Part shown: positions 23,107 to 33,659 of the stretch, in pieces
Numbering within the stretch: position 1 is the stretch's first letter
How the letters are laid out: each line of letters starts with the position of its first letter
NCBI GenBank assembly: GCA_003996215.1
Contig: QJPP01000316.1
Span: forward strand, 682,001-746,000
Direction: 5' to 3'
Length of the DNA: 64,000 nucleotides
Source of the DNA: Jaltomata sinuosa
Taxonomy: Eukaryota; Streptophyta; Magnoliopsida; Solanales; Solanaceae
Notes under the pieces: model-generated
Database searches by the model: none
Seen by the model: only the letters and a program-made list of their open reading frames with translations
What the model was told of the DNA's origin: nothing
Translations under genes and position numbers: made by a program

Positions 23107-23114
23107 TATAAAAA
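23107..23114 (+). promoter_or_regulatory. TATA box of dirigent copy 4
   Basis: TATAAAAA in CTGCTTATAAAAAGCAC, 180 bp before the start codon. The region between TATA and ATG is almost the same as in copy 3. Confidence 0.7.
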
Positions 23115-23286
23115 GCACTATCCCTCAACATACTTTATTTGATTTTTGTGTTGCAACAGCCAACAAGTGCTTAGTAAGCCGATAGCTCATATTTATATTT
23201 TGCTCTCTCGTCTTTTTTTCTTTGGCTTCCCCTTATAAGTGATTCCCTTTTTTTTTTCTTGCAACGTCTAACGTGCAAGAAAGGCC

Positions 23287-23838
23287 ATGGGGAGAGTTGT
23301 TCTGCTTGTCATATTGGTGACGATGCTAACATGGGTGGCTCAAGGACAAGACCAAGAGTCGTGGGCCAAGAGGGTCGACACGGGCAAGGAAGTGGTAACA
23401 ACTCTTCAGTTCTACTTCCATGACAAATTCAGTGGATCCAACCCAAGTGCAGTCCGGATTGCCCAAGCTGCTTCGACCAACAATTCGGCTACACTCTTTG
23501 GTGCTTTGGTGATGATTGATGATCCACTTACTATTGGACCTGACCCAACTTCAAAGCTAGTGGGTCGAGCCCGCGGAATGTATGGGTCCGCTGGTCAAAC
23601 TGATATGGGCCTTATCATGGTGATTAGCTATGGATTCACGGATGGCATCTACCAAGGGAGTTCATTTAGCCTATTGAGCTTGAACCCGGCATTGAACCCG
23701 GTTCGTGAAATGGCTATCGTCGGTGGGACCGGACTTTTCCGGTTGGCTCGTGGGTATGCTATTGCTCAAACTTATTCGGCAAAAGCTAATGGTGATGCAA
23801 TTGTTGGCTATAATGTTACGATTGTCACATATGTTTGA
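23287..23838 (+). CDS. Dirigent protein, array copy 4
   Basis: Intact single-exon gene of 183 residues. It has a signal peptide (MGRVVLLVILVTMLTW, then VAQG), the mature N terminus QDQESWAKRVDTGKEVV, and all dirigent blocks (FYFHDKFSGSNPS, DDPLTIGPDP, VGRARGMYGSAG, GIYQGSSFSLLS, GGTGLFRLARGYA), ending NVTIVTYV. GRARGMYG matches truncated copy 1 better than copy 3 does. Function as for copy 2. The 3' flank diverges soon after the stop (about 23900), marking the end of the tandem array. Confidence 0.9.
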   Translation: MGRVVLLVILVTMLTWVAQGQDQESWAKRVDTGKEVVTTLQFYFHDKFSGSNPSAVRIAQAASTNNSATLFGALVMIDDPLTIGPDPTSKLVGRARGMYGSAGQTDMGLIMVISYGFTDGIYQGSSFSLLSLNPALNPVREMAIVGGTGLFRLARGYAIAQTYSAKANGDAIVGYNVTIVTYV

Positions 23839-24773
23839 TTTCTTTCACTTTTTTCTAGAGTTTTTTCAATACTCACCTTTATGTTTTTCTTATATTTCCT
23901 CCTGTCTAGTTATGAACCTAAACTTTGTGTTCACTAACAGCAAGTACAATGATAGCCTCAACTTTGTGTTTTACTAAAACATCTTGATATTTAAATGTGT
24001 TATTAAATTTAGATACCTTAATTTTAATAAAAACAAATGAGACTCTTGAATGGTTAATTTTTGAAGGGACGTTCTCAAGATTTGACCGATACACTCGATA
24101 TAAATTTTTGTTGATGAGTGTTCAATCGATCAACTTTCACTCTACTGGCTACGCCATTGATTATAGGTACTAATTATAATAATATTAATATACATACTGT
24201 ATGCTAACAATCATATACTATAGATTAGTCAAAAGCAGTTGGTATATATGCTCGATCTTATAATTTTTCAATTATATCATGTTATTTCTCCCTGGTAAGC
24301 TGTGGTAAAATTAGCCTATGAAATTATAATTCTGCCAATTCATCTAAGTTTGGATTGATTATTGATCCGTTCATTTATTTGTTTGGTTCATTTCAGTTTG
24401 TCAAAGTTTAGAGTAATATCTAGTCCAAATTAATCCATGAGAAATCTTGTCAAAAATATTTTGAACAAATATTTTTTTTTATTTGATATGTTATACAAAA
24501 AATATATCCTCTCAAAGTCGGCACAATCCATCCATTTATCACCTCTAGTACGAATTTATACCACCTCTTTTGCATATAATTAAATGTCATTTGCATATAA
24601 TGTACGACATCCTCTTTAAATACTTAAAAGTCAAAAGCTATTAGTGGATATTAATTAGTAGTTGTAGCCACGAGGCTGACAACTTGCTTATAATATTTTC
24701 TTTCTTTATATACTATATATTTTCTCTATATATATCTTTCTTTCTTCCAAGTTCCAAACAATTCCTATTTCCA
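23839..24773. other. Intergenic region between dirigent copies 4 and 5
   Basis: AT-rich, with a degenerate relative (24320-24550) of the 12667-13060 MITE. Several TATA-like stretches lie at 24707-24742, just before the next gene. No coding sequence was seen. Confidence 0.4.
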
Positions 24774-25343
24774 ATGGAGAAGCAAATAGCCATTCGATTA
24801 ATAAGCTTGTTAATACTATTAACAATGGCTACAGCAGCAACCATAGATAAAAGCCCAAAAGCAGTAGAAAAATGGTTCAAAAATTTCCCCTATGCAAACC
24901 AAAAAACCACAAAATTCCACTTCTACTTCCATGAAATATTTGGAGGAGATAACCAAACAGGTCCAATAATTGCACAAGCCAACATCACATCTCAATCACC
25001 CACATTCTTTGGCATGTTGAGAATGTTTGATAACCCATTGACTATTGGGCCGGATCCTAATTCCAAACAAGTGGGCCGAGCCCAGGGAATTCATGGATCG
25101 CCATCGATGAGTGAGTTGGCCCTGTTTTTCAACTTCAATATTGTGTTTACTGATGGGCCTTATAATGGTAGTACTCTGAGTGTAGTGGGCCGGGTCGTTG
25201 AATCGCAGGAACACAGAGAGTTGTCAATTATTGGTGGATCCGGAGTATTTAGGCTTGCTAAGGGTGTGGCTATTGCTAAGACTTATTTTTCTAATAATAC
25301 ACTTGTTATTGTTGAGTATAATCTTATAGTACTTCATTATTGA
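24774..25343 (+). CDS. Dirigent protein, divergent copy 5
   Basis: Single-exon gene of 189 residues. Residues 1-22 form a signal peptide (MEKQIAIRLISLLILLTMAT). The mature protein carries KAVEKWFKNFP, then dirigent blocks TKFHFYFHEIFGGDNQTG, FDNPLTIGPDPNSKQVGRAQ, FTDGPYNGSTLSVVGR and RELSIIGGSGVFRLAKG, ending EYNLIVLHY. Several N-glycosylation sequons (NQT, NIT, NGS, NNT) fit a secreted glycoprotein. Only about half its residues match the tandem copies, so it is an older paralogue rather than a member of the recent array. The first candidate start (24684) would put extra hydrophobic residues ahead of MEKQ, and ATG 24774 fits family length better. An AATAAA signal lies at 25382. Confidence 0.88.
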   Translation: MEKQIAIRLISLLILLTMATAATIDKSPKAVEKWFKNFPYANQKTTKFHFYFHEIFGGDNQTGPIIAQANITSQSPTFFGMLRMFDNPLTIGPDPNSKQVGRAQGIHGSPSMSELALFFNFNIVFTDGPYNGSTLSVVGRVVESQEHRELSIIGGSGVFRLAKGVAIAKTYFSNNTLVIVEYNLIVLHY

Positions 25344-25450
25344 TTTGTTATTTTGATGTAAAAGTCAACTTACTCAAGTGCAATAAAATGATTAACAATC
25401 AAAATCTCCAACTGTACATATAATAGTAGCTACTTGCTTATTGAATGCGT

Positions 25451-25524
25451 TAAAAAGAAAAAGGCAATTCAATGCACTAAAGCTTCCGTTATACACAGGG
25501 TTCGGAAAAAGGCCGAACCACATG
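25451..25524 (-). mobile_element. Au-like SINE 3' fragment
   Basis: Read in reverse it gives the counterpart of TTCGGCCTTTTTCCGAACCC, then TGTATAACGGAAGCTTTAGTGCATTGAATTGCC and a short T-rich tail. This is the 3' part of the same SINE family as at 2195-2362. The 5' tRNA-like half is missing. Confidence 0.6.
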
Positions 25525-27054
25525 TTTGATTTTTGTATATCATCCGGCTACTGTCATCAACGAATATAGAGATTTATATGCATGTAAAAAAGGTTTTTAT
25601 TCCCTCCATTTTAATTTATGTATCTTGGTTTTGATTGAACACAATTTAAAAAAAGTAAAACGACTTTTGAATCTTATAATCTCAAACTAAATACATATGC
25701 AAAATGTTCATTAATTTTGATATGGAAGATAATCTTCCCTTATTTGTTAAGAAGCCATCGATCTCGACGTTCTTCCATCTCCATGCACACAGAATCAAGA
25801 GATTCCGTCCAAGAAGTAGTCGACGAAGAGAAACTGCTTGATATGGAAGATTCAAACAGCATAATGATAAAAGGTAATCGAAAAGGATATCCATCACATG
25901 GATTCGCATGTGAAAACAATAGGAAAAAGATGAATATGTCGTCACAGTAATGATCAATTTCACAACTTCAAATCCAGCAAAGGATAAGACCATTTGATGG
26001 GCACTAGGAAATTGAGGGCCACCATGTTTGGTAAAGAGACTGCAGATTATCATAATTCTGCTTTGGCTCTTCCACTTGGCCCTTATGTTTTGTTAATAAT
26101 ATACAAGCACAAGTATCCATCCAACTAGGCTAAACAAACTACAGCCATCAGAATTTCATAAAACAATATCAAGACCAAGCAAAATTTAACAAGGATGGCA
26201 CCACAGGACAAATACAAAAGTGCAGTTTGATGAATCTGGGGAAAAGAAGACAATAGAACAGCACTTGCAGCGTCATAATAACCCTGTTTTATAATAGCCA
26301 ACTCTACTTGCTATACCGTTAACCTATTTTTCATCATCGACGTTTGAAAACCTAACTAAACAAGACTTTTAAGTTTCAGTCTAAGAGGATAACCCGATCA
26401 AGTTCACAAGCACAGCCAATCTCAGCATCATGATAATAACAAAATTGGAATTTGAAGACGAGCGTAAGCTAAACTCTTCTTAAGCTAAGCCTTCGGATGA
26501 TCTGGAAAACACCTCTCCTCGCGAAGCCAGACAATGCAAGTCCTTCCTTTCTTCACAAGAAAATAAAGTGCATCTGCACATTAATTAGTTCTATCAACAA
26601 AGGAAGTTGTCAACATGGAATCAACATGCCACCTCCCAACAACTTGGAATCAAATATACAGCTAAAGCTGAAATACACAGCAATTCAATATGAATAAGCG
26701 TTTCTTCCTATGCTAGAAGAAGAAGCCTATTTAATTGCATCTTTAAACAAAGGTCAAATGAAAAATATAACTGCAAAGTACCTGTTATATTGGGAAGCAT
26801 CATTTAAATACAAGATCACTATTCCTTAAAACACAGTTGCAAATACTACTTCAAAAGCATAGGAACATTTTCCGGTCAATAATACACTTCATATAAATCC
26901 ATCCAGCTCCCACTCCAAGTAGATCAATGCTCAGTTGTCCAATTCTTCAGCATTACTAGATGCAGACCTGAATTGGTTGGTGCTGGAGGAACTAATAGTA
27001 GTACAACATGCAGCATTACTATACGGACGGCTTGATCAATTTAAAGAAAATACT

Positions 27055-27185
27055 TTGCACCAATGTTGTCAAAGGCGCGATTAGCCATGAAGCGAGGCTC
27101 AAAACGTGTTGAGCGCTTTGTCTCGCTTAATGTGCGTTTCAGTGTCGGTTCCTTGCCAATGAGCCTCTTTGAAGAGGCAACACTA
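27055..27185. repeat. Dispersed repeat, GGCGCG/GAGCG type
   Basis: A GC-richer patch (TTGTCAAAGGCGCGATTAGC, GAGCGCTTTGTCTCGC) in AT-rich DNA, followed at 27290-27390 by GCGCCTTTTT and TTGCGCCTTATGC. It looks like two ends of a degraded repeat widespread in Solanaceae. Class unknown. Confidence 0.35.
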
Positions 27186-28310
27186 AACAATTGATATTTT
27201 ACTAAAAATTCAATTTCTTTGTTCATGTTTGTCATTCATGCTTATAATTATTAGTCTTGGACTAAACATATATATTTGTATTTTTCCTCCTTTGCGCCTT
27301 TTTCCATTAAAGCCTACACTTTGTGCTTTCCGCTTAAAGCCCCAACGGACCTTAGAGCTTTTTTGCGCCTTATGCTTTTGATAACATTTCTTTGCACGCC
27401 CACAAAGAACTTCTGCCCATTGCACAGTCATTCAACAAGTCGGGAAGTTTTACAATCAACTCTACAAGGTACTAGTCTTAACACAATAGGACAAATTTTT
27501 AGGTAACTGACGGAATTCTAAATATCAACTTCACCATTCTCCAACAGAGAGTAAGACATTGAGTAAATATTTGAACAGTGGAATTTATCCAGCATCAAAA
27601 CATAGGTTCCTCATCAGAATGGAAAAGGATGTATTTAGACAGAACATAAAACACATGTTATTAACTTTTGGCATGCACTTTCTATATATATCAATGCATA
27701 CCAGAGGTTATGGACATGAGAGTAGGAATTTTGAAGCGGCAAACAGATCACATCATGCACTCTTACGGGAACAGAAACAGGTAAAGGTTTTTCCATGAAC
27801 TTTTTCCAGCATCACTATCTTGATGCACCAAAGTTTTTTTTACCAAATATGGCAAACATACAAATTGTGCTAATAGTGAAGGCCGAGTATAAAGTCAAAA
27901 ATACATATACAAATATAATGCAGGTACAAGGACTACAAATGCAATTATCAATGGTCAGACAGAAAAAGCAAGATCTACAGCAGAGCCAGTTGAGAAACTA
28001 TGCAAACAGATGGAGATAACCCAAAGCTACTGAAACAAGAAAGCAGTACCATGTCATGGAAGAAAATAATTGCAATACCAACAAAAAACATATTTTTCCC
28101 AATTAAAAATTGTTCAAAAACAACTCCATAAAATGCTCACGAGAAGTAACGGCCACCACTGAAGTCCATGAATTATATGGCTGAGAAAGAAACTAGGTTA
28201 AAAAAAAAATACTCACGTTCAGTGATGCTGATCAGCTAAAGGCCACTATAGAAGTGATTTGTACGTCACTGAATGGCTGTATGGTGCGCTGTCTGGCCAT
28301 AGTTTCATCA

Positions 28311-31300
28311 TCATCCAAATTGCGCTGGTTGAGAGTAGCTAAGCAGCTTTTTGACAAGTGGAATTAAGCTTATCAAAGCAATCTGAAGCTGTTCTGAACT
28401 GTTCAGACGAATACTGACTTGTCCAGACCCTTTATTGTTAATGTTGACACGGCCAATCAAGTTCGTGTATCGTCCAATAGGTATCTGCGTTTGTGAATTG
28501 CATCCGATAGCAAGATCTCCATGCCAGTCCATAACCGAGAGCCCCAAGGTAGAGAGGAAACGACCAAGAGGGTGATCTTTGTCTCGCAACGTCGCTTCCA
28601 AACTGCCACCATAAGCAACATCACCACGGCCAAACATGGCTCCCCCAGACACAACCAACGATCCCCGTCTATTAAAAGTCAATTTGTCCTCGACTTTCAC
28701 CCCACCTGTCATGACATCACCTAAGAGAGTTACTGAAAGACCAGCTGTCGCCTTATTCTTCCTATAATTACAGAATCTGGTCTCACTGCGAAGAGTGTAA
28801 GCTAGGTCTTTACCAACTGACTGCATATCAAAACCTAAAGAAGTTGCTTTCCCATCCCCATGCTTCACTGAACTTGCAATTTCCATTTGAAAATTGGTGT
28901 CCTTTTTGTCCTTTGAAACCTGACTGGACAAAGATATAGGTATCTTGTCTTTGACAACAAACAATCTTTCTACATTGATGCCCTCATAACCAACATCATG
29001 GTCCCAACCATTAGGTTCTAGGACAGGCCTCACAAGCCATTGATTTGAAGAATCGAGATATCGATATCTATGAGTTGGATTATCAGAATCAAATGAAGCA
29101 GGTAACGCCAAGTCTGGCATGGGTACTGGCACGGATGCCGCACCACCAGTCTCCTCATCAACATTTTCGCTGGGATCAGTTGGTGGTAAATTTTCAGCTG
29201 CAGCTTGCATTTTCTTCATCATCTTCCGCCTCTTCCTCTCTTCCTTCAACTGCTTTTTCATAAAAAGTTTTTCCCTGTATTCTAACTCATCATTGTACGC
29301 CTTCTTCTGCTCTTTGGACAACTTTGCCAGCTGAGCTTTGGTCAAGCGTTTGAAAGGTGGCAGTTGATCATATTCTGATTCATCTTCTGACTCTGAAGAC
29401 TCATCCATATCATCATGTAAGGCCTCATCGTCATCATCAAATTGCTCTTCTGGTAGTTTAACCTGTGGCCTGGACTGTAGAAGGGATGACAGCAGGAAAG
29501 GTAAAGGAGGGGATCTTGTTCTAGTAGCATAAGGCTGTCCTGGTGGGCTACTATCTTGTAATTTAAGCAATGTGTTCGCTTCAGCCAAAATTTTTGATGC
29601 AAATGATAGAAGTAACAAGTGAGGCCTCCAAACCTGTCCATTAGGCAACACCCTCTGTCCAGCCCTGTTAGTCCTGCATGCTGAGTGATTCTCAACTAGC
29701 GAAACAGGATTCATAAGGCGCATATCACCAGCAGCCTGACGTATTGCTTGCTGGACAACATGAGACCGCTGAGTTACAAACATGTCATAGCTTGTTACAG
29801 TACCATTGGGGCCTTCAGGTGGAGCAGATGCAGCATGCGTCAGAACAACTATGGCATTAAACCATATTGATGGTCCAAAAATTTCGGTAATTGTCCTCAA
29901 CAATGGCATATCACCGTTATCTCTGCTCTGCATATCCAACCTGTCAAGATACAGAACAATATCTGGGGGTGTCTTCTTAATAAATCGTTTGACAGAATGA
30001 AGGATCTTCTCATTCTGGCGCTGGTCTGACCAGGAAGGCAGAAGCCCAGGAGTGTCAATTACCCGAACCTTGATTCCCTGCACAGTCCCAACAACATCCT
30101 GAACCTTTTTTGTCCCTATCTGGAAAGCATCAGTGCCAAACTTAACTTCATCAAATATCGAATTTATGGTTGCACTTTTACCGACACCTGTTTTTCCAAG
30201 AACCATAATTGTGCAAGAGAAGTTCAGGGGTTCTTGTCCAGCTGCCTCGAGTTGCTCAGCCATAGCACTTGCACGATCAAAACTAAAAGCACCAACACGG
30301 CCTCCACTTCTCCCCCGCAGCTGTTCAGCCAATCCCAATCTATACAAGACTTGGGCAACAACCACATTATGAGGAGTCTGTCCATTCCTATGAGCTAGAC
30401 GCAAAAACTTGACTCTTATCATCTGGAGCTTCTCACGTGTCTCATCATATTCATCAGCCTCTCCATTTGCGGATTCTTCAACAAGCTGGTTTTGTGCAGG
30501 AGATGCTGTTCCATTTACACGAGGCTGCTGAACCACTCGGGGAGCAGGTTCCAATAGCGGGGCAGCACGACCAAGGCCGGCAGGTCGAGCAGGTGCCGGT
30601 GTCCGAGTTGCAGATGCACTAGAAGATGATGAGTACTCCGTTGCAGATCTGGCTTCTGATTCCCCAACATTAGGAATACTTTGTTTCAGGTCCTCTACAA
30701 CGACTGACTTTAACACTTCCTTCAAACCTTTATCGACTCCAACACCTGCATCTTGAGAAACCTTCGAGACCTTCTCATAATTGTCAGACGGTAATGTTTC
30801 CGATGATTTAGACATTTCATCATCTGCAGTGGTTCTAACCCTTACTGAAATTCCAGTATGGTTCTCAGAAGCTGAAGTGCCAGAAACAGAAACATTTTTC
30901 TGCTCATTGGTCCTGTCATCCAAATTTCCTGGTCCCATAGTAGGGGACTCGTTTAATTTCAAATTTCCTGGACCATCTATCTGCTGTTCATCCTTATTAA
31001 TACCATTAACTGGTTCTGGACTACACAGTGCTTTTTCTCCACCTAACTGCTGATCTTCATCCTTCTTACTACTATTAACTGGTTCTGGGCTACCCACTGC
31101 TTTTACTCCATCTAACTGCTGCTCTTCATCCTCATTACTTCCGTCAACTGGCTCTGGACTACGCACTGCTTTTACTCCATCTATCTGCTGCTCTGCATCC
31201 TCATTACTTCTGTCAACTGGTTCTGGACTACGCACTGCTTCTACTCCATCTATCTGCTGCTCCTCATCCTTATTACCACCATTAACTGGCACTGGACTAG

Positions 31301-32378
31301 GCATTGTTCTTTCTGCATCTATCTGCTCTTCATTCATATCATAACCATTAACTTGTTCTGGACAAGGCCCCGCTTCTTCTTTGAGTTCATCACTTGGGTT
31401 CAAGCTTTCTCTGAGGTGACCATTTGTGGAAGCATCATTAAGGGAAATATCTTTCTGCTCTTCATCCTTAACATCAGAATTCAAAGGTTTGCGATGAATT
31501 GAATGCACTCCTTCCCTTTCAGTATCTCCTTCATCTTTCAGCACAGAGCCAGAACTAATTGAGACATTGTTGTGGGTGTCAGCAGTGTGCTGATGCCCAG
31601 CAGGCTGAACAGCAGATGTTTCAATCACATCAACATTCTTTTTGTCATGCAGCAAAGCATCTTTGTAAGAATGAACCTGGTTCTGCAGATCATTATTACC
31701 CCCTTTCGCCTCATTAGCGTCCTGAGGATCCAATTTTCCATGAACCTCTTGATCCTGTAGATCAGAATTTGTTTCCTTTCCATCATCATGAATTTGAGTT
31801 TCTCCCAAGTTCACATGATCGGGAACTCCATTCTCAAATTCAGCTGGTTCACTTGACTTATCTTTCCTTTCTATGGCAGCTCCCAGATCTGCAACCTCAA
31901 TCATGTCATCTTTACCCTTCTCTACTATGATATTCTGCTCAACCACTTCTGTTTCATCCGTTGCGGCGATTTCAAGAAAACTTTGCTTCTCAACTGAAGG
32001 CTCCTCTTTCGAATTAACATCTGCCTTCTGATTAGACTCCTCGTCGGCATGTGGTATCTCGTGCAAAGCTTCAACTGCTTCCTCAAAGTTCTCAACATCC
32101 TCCCTTGACTCAGAGTTCCCACCGTCCTCAAGAGAACAATTAACATTTCCAGAGTTTCCATCATTTCTCTCCTCACCAACAACTCCATCCTCAGCACCAG
32201 CATCAGGAGTCTCTGGCTCTATTGCCTCCTCAAATACTTCATCCCCTTCCGATTCCTTTGATGCATGCGACACCACAGCTACCTTATCCTCTGGCCTTGC
32301 TTCAACAATCTCCTCTACTACACCATTCCTCTCCTCTATCCGTTCTTTGCCAAATACTTCCTCCCCGTTTTCCATCAT
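28311..32378 (-). CDS. Toc159-family preprotein import receptor (Toc120/Toc132-like)
   Basis: One uninterrupted 1,355-residue frame. Residues 1 to about 640 are a highly acidic, low-complexity A domain. The GTPase (G) domain follows: G1 P-loop GKTGVGKS at 728-735, G3 DTPG at 775-778, and a G4-like THAA near 847. The remainder is the membrane-anchoring M domain, containing an acidic DDDDEALHDDMDESSESEDE stretch near its start and ending LLSYSQPAQFG. These receptors sit in the chloroplast outer envelope, bind precursor transit peptides with Toc33/34-type GTPases, and feed the Toc75 channel. Toc120/132 members are longer in the A domain than Toc90 and are linked to housekeeping precursors; at 1,355 residues this one is longer than the Arabidopsis proteins (about 1,090 and 1,206). 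Translation may begin at the first or second Met. A spliced leader intron lies directly upstream. Confidence 0.93.
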   Translation of the reverse strand: MMENGEEVFGKERIEERNGVVEEIVEARPEDKVAVVSHASKESEGDEVFEEAIEPETPDAGAEDGVVGEERNDGNSGNVNCSLEDGGNSESREDVENFEEAVEALHEIPHADEESNQKADVNSKEEPSVEKQSFLEIAATDETEVVEQNIIVEKGKDDMIEVADLGAAIERKDKSSEPAEFENGVPDHVNLGETQIHDDGKETNSDLQDQEVHGKLDPQDANEAKGGNNDLQNQVHSYKDALLHDKKNVDVIETSAVQPAGHQHTADTHNNVSISSGSVLKDEGDTEREGVHSIHRKPLNSDVKDEEQKDISLNDASTNGHLRESLNPSDELKEEAGPCPEQVNGYDMNEEQIDAERTMPSPVPVNGGNKDEEQQIDGVEAVRSPEPVDRSNEDAEQQIDGVKAVRSPEPVDGSNEDEEQQLDGVKAVGSPEPVNSSKKDEDQQLGGEKALCSPEPVNGINKDEQQIDGPGNLKLNESPTMGPGNLDDRTNEQKNVSVSGTSASENHTGISVRVRTTADDEMSKSSETLPSDNYEKVSKVSQDAGVGVDKGLKEVLKSVVVEDLKQSIPNVGESEARSATEYSSSSSASATRTPAPARPAGLGRAAPLLEPAPRVVQQPRVNGTASPAQNQLVEESANGEADEYDETREKLQMIRVKFLRLAHRNGQTPHNVVVAQVLYRLGLAEQLRGRSGGRVGAFSFDRASAMAEQLEAAGQEPLNFSCTIMVLGKTGVGKSATINSIFDEVKFGTDAFQIGTKKVQDVVGTVQGIKVRVIDTPGLLPSWSDQRQNEKILHSVKRFIKKTPPDIVLYLDRLDMQSRDNGDMPLLRTITEIFGPSIWFNAIVVLTHAASAPPEGPNGTVTSYDMFVTQRSHVVQQAIRQAAGDMRLMNPVSLVENHSACRTNRAGQRVLPNGQVWRPHLLLLSFASKILAEANTLLKLQDSSPPGQPYATRTRSPPLPFLLSSLLQSRPQVKLPEEQFDDDDEALHDDMDESSESEDESEYDQLPPFKRLTKAQLAKLSKEQKKAYNDELEYREKLFMKKQLKEERKRRKMMKKMQAAAENLPPTDPSENVDEETGGAASVPVPMPDLALPASFDSDNPTHRYRYLDSSNQWLVRPVLEPNGWDHDVGYEGINVERLFVVKDKIPISLSSQVSKDKKDTNFQMEIASSVKHGDGKATSLGFDMQSVGKDLAYTLRSETRFCNYRKNKATAGLSVTLLGDVMTGGVKVEDKLTFNRRGSLVVSGGAMFGRGDVAYGGSLEATLRDKDHPLGRFLSTLGLSVMDWHGDLAIGCNSQTQIPIGRYTNLIGRVNINNKGSGQVSIRLNSSEQLQIALISLIPLVKKLLSYSQPAQFG
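30987..31331 (-). repeat. Five 69-bp tandem repeats in the Toc A domain
   Basis: Residues 350-464 are five in-register 23-residue units of the form [E/D]QQ[I/L]DGVxAVxSPEPVxxSNxDE. The middle units (EQQIDGVKAVRSPEPVDGSN and neighbours) are nearly identical, while the first (EEQIDAERTMPSPVPVNGGN) and last are diverged. They keep the domain acidic and disordered. The number of units is likely to vary between accessions. Confidence 0.85.
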
Positions 32379-32397
32379 AAATAAACCTCAACAAAAC

Positions 32398-33659
32398 CTA
32401 GATTCACATAACAAAAAAGAAAAACGGATCAAGAAAAAATCAATATCAGATAAAAAATAACAGTAGAAGACAATCCGATCATGAAACTAACAGCAGTAAA
32501 CAAAAATCAAGAAAGAACCCAGCACCCAAAAAACCAAATTATCTATTCCGACCCAAAAAACAATACAAATTGATTAAACCCTAAAAACCCAGTTAAGTAC
32601 AGTAAAAATTTAAAATAGATCTTAGAATACCCCATAGAACTTTTTTTCAAGAATTGCAAATCAGCAGCAAATAACAATCAAGGCAAAAAACCGAAGCACC
32701 CAAAGGAAAATATTATCTATAAAGCAACCAAACGAATTAAAACCCAGAAACCCAATTAACCATAGCAAAATGAGATTTTACAATAGCTTAGACTATCAAA
32801 CGAATTAAAGCCCAGAAACCCAATTAACGATAGTAAAATGAGATCTCACAATAGCTTAAACTACACGACTGGAATTAAATATCAGCAGCATGAGTCAAAC
32901 CAAAATAAACCCTAGCACCCTAAAGATTACATCATCTCGTCGGACCCATATAGCAAATACGAAAGGACTAAAACCCAGAAATTGAATTAACCACAGTAAA
33001 ATCAGATCATAATAGAGCTCAGTTTACCCATTAGAACCTTTTTTAAGAACTAAAAACCCAGTAAAACTTATAAAGGGTATTAACAAAAAAGACGGTAGAA
33101 GTGAAAACACATTAGAAATCTTACAATAGCTTAGACAACACATTAGAATTCTCTTTAATTCTAATAAAACAAAATTAAAACCCAGAAACCCAATTAACCA
33201 TAGCAAAATGAGATCTTACAATAGCTTAGACAACACATTAGAATTCTCTTTAATTCTAATCAAACAAATTAAAACCCAGAAACCCAATTAACCATAGCAA
33301 AATGAGATCTTACAATAGCTTAGACAACACACTAGAATTCTTTTAATTCTAATCAAACAAAATTAAAACCCAGAAACCCAATTAACCATAGCAAAATGAG
33401 ATCTCACAATAGCTTAAACTACACGACTAGAATTAGTAAACCCTAGCACCCAAAAGACTACATTTTATCACGTCGGACCCATATAGCAAATACGAAAGGA
33501 CTAAAAACCCAGAAATCGAATAAACCACAGTTAACCCAGATCATAATAGAGCTCAGATTACCCATTAGAACTACTTTTTTTAAGAAACCAGTAAAACTTA
33601 TAAAGGGTATTAACAGAAAAAAAAACAGTAGAAATGACCAAAAGAAGAGAGAAAAGTAC
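32398..33659 (-). other. Probable 5'-UTR intron of the Toc gene
   Basis: On the minus strand a donor G|GTACTTTT (33659) and an acceptor GAATCTAG|GTTTTG (32398) bracket 1.26 kb immediately upstream of the start codon. A purine/pyrimidine-rich leader exon lies at about 33660-33800. No other coding sequence is present. The interior is largely duplicated sequence (see the tandem repeats). Inferred from splice signals, not transcripts. Confidence 0.55.
32740..33640. repeat. Nested tandem duplications within the Toc leader intron
   Basis: A unit of about 94 bp (CCCAGAAACCCAATTAACCA, then TAGCAAAATGAGATCTTACA) repeats at 33118, 33213, 33307 and 33401. Two shorter copies, about 67 bp apart, lie at 32742 and 32809. 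In addition a larger block is present twice: 32880-33105 and about 33430-33640 share CGTCGGACCCATATAGCAAA, ATCATAATAGAGCTCAG and AAACTTATAAAGGGTATTAA. Confidence 0.85.

Larger units (their letters stand above)
15410..23900 (+). repeat. Tandem dirigent duplication units of about 2.6 kb
   Basis: Three successive units share promoter, coding sequence, 3' flank and intergenic spacer. Start codons lie at 18010, 20739 and 23287 (spacings 2,729 and 2,548 bp). Shared landmarks include GGAGATGCATGTTGCTGAAT (15429, 19090, 21807), TATTATTCGTCAAATTTT (15837, 19772, 22425) and the TATA motif. Units 3 and 4 are the most alike. A diverged unit 1 lies upstream of 15410. The fourth unit's spacer stops shortly after the gene. 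Confidence 0.85.
25344..28310. other. Intergenic region, 3 kb, no supported gene
   Basis: This contains a SINE fragment (25451-25524) and a dispersed repeat (27055-27185). The part near 28310 is probably 3' UTR of the minus-strand Toc gene. ORFs such as 25682-26053 (minus) and 25717-25950 (plus) overlap each other and have no recognisable family, so they are not called. Confidence 0.4.

Noticed and set aside
25682..26053. 123-codon minus ORF and an overlapping 77-codon plus ORF
   Set aside because: No motif, signal peptide or neighbouring exon was recognised; too weak to call a gene.
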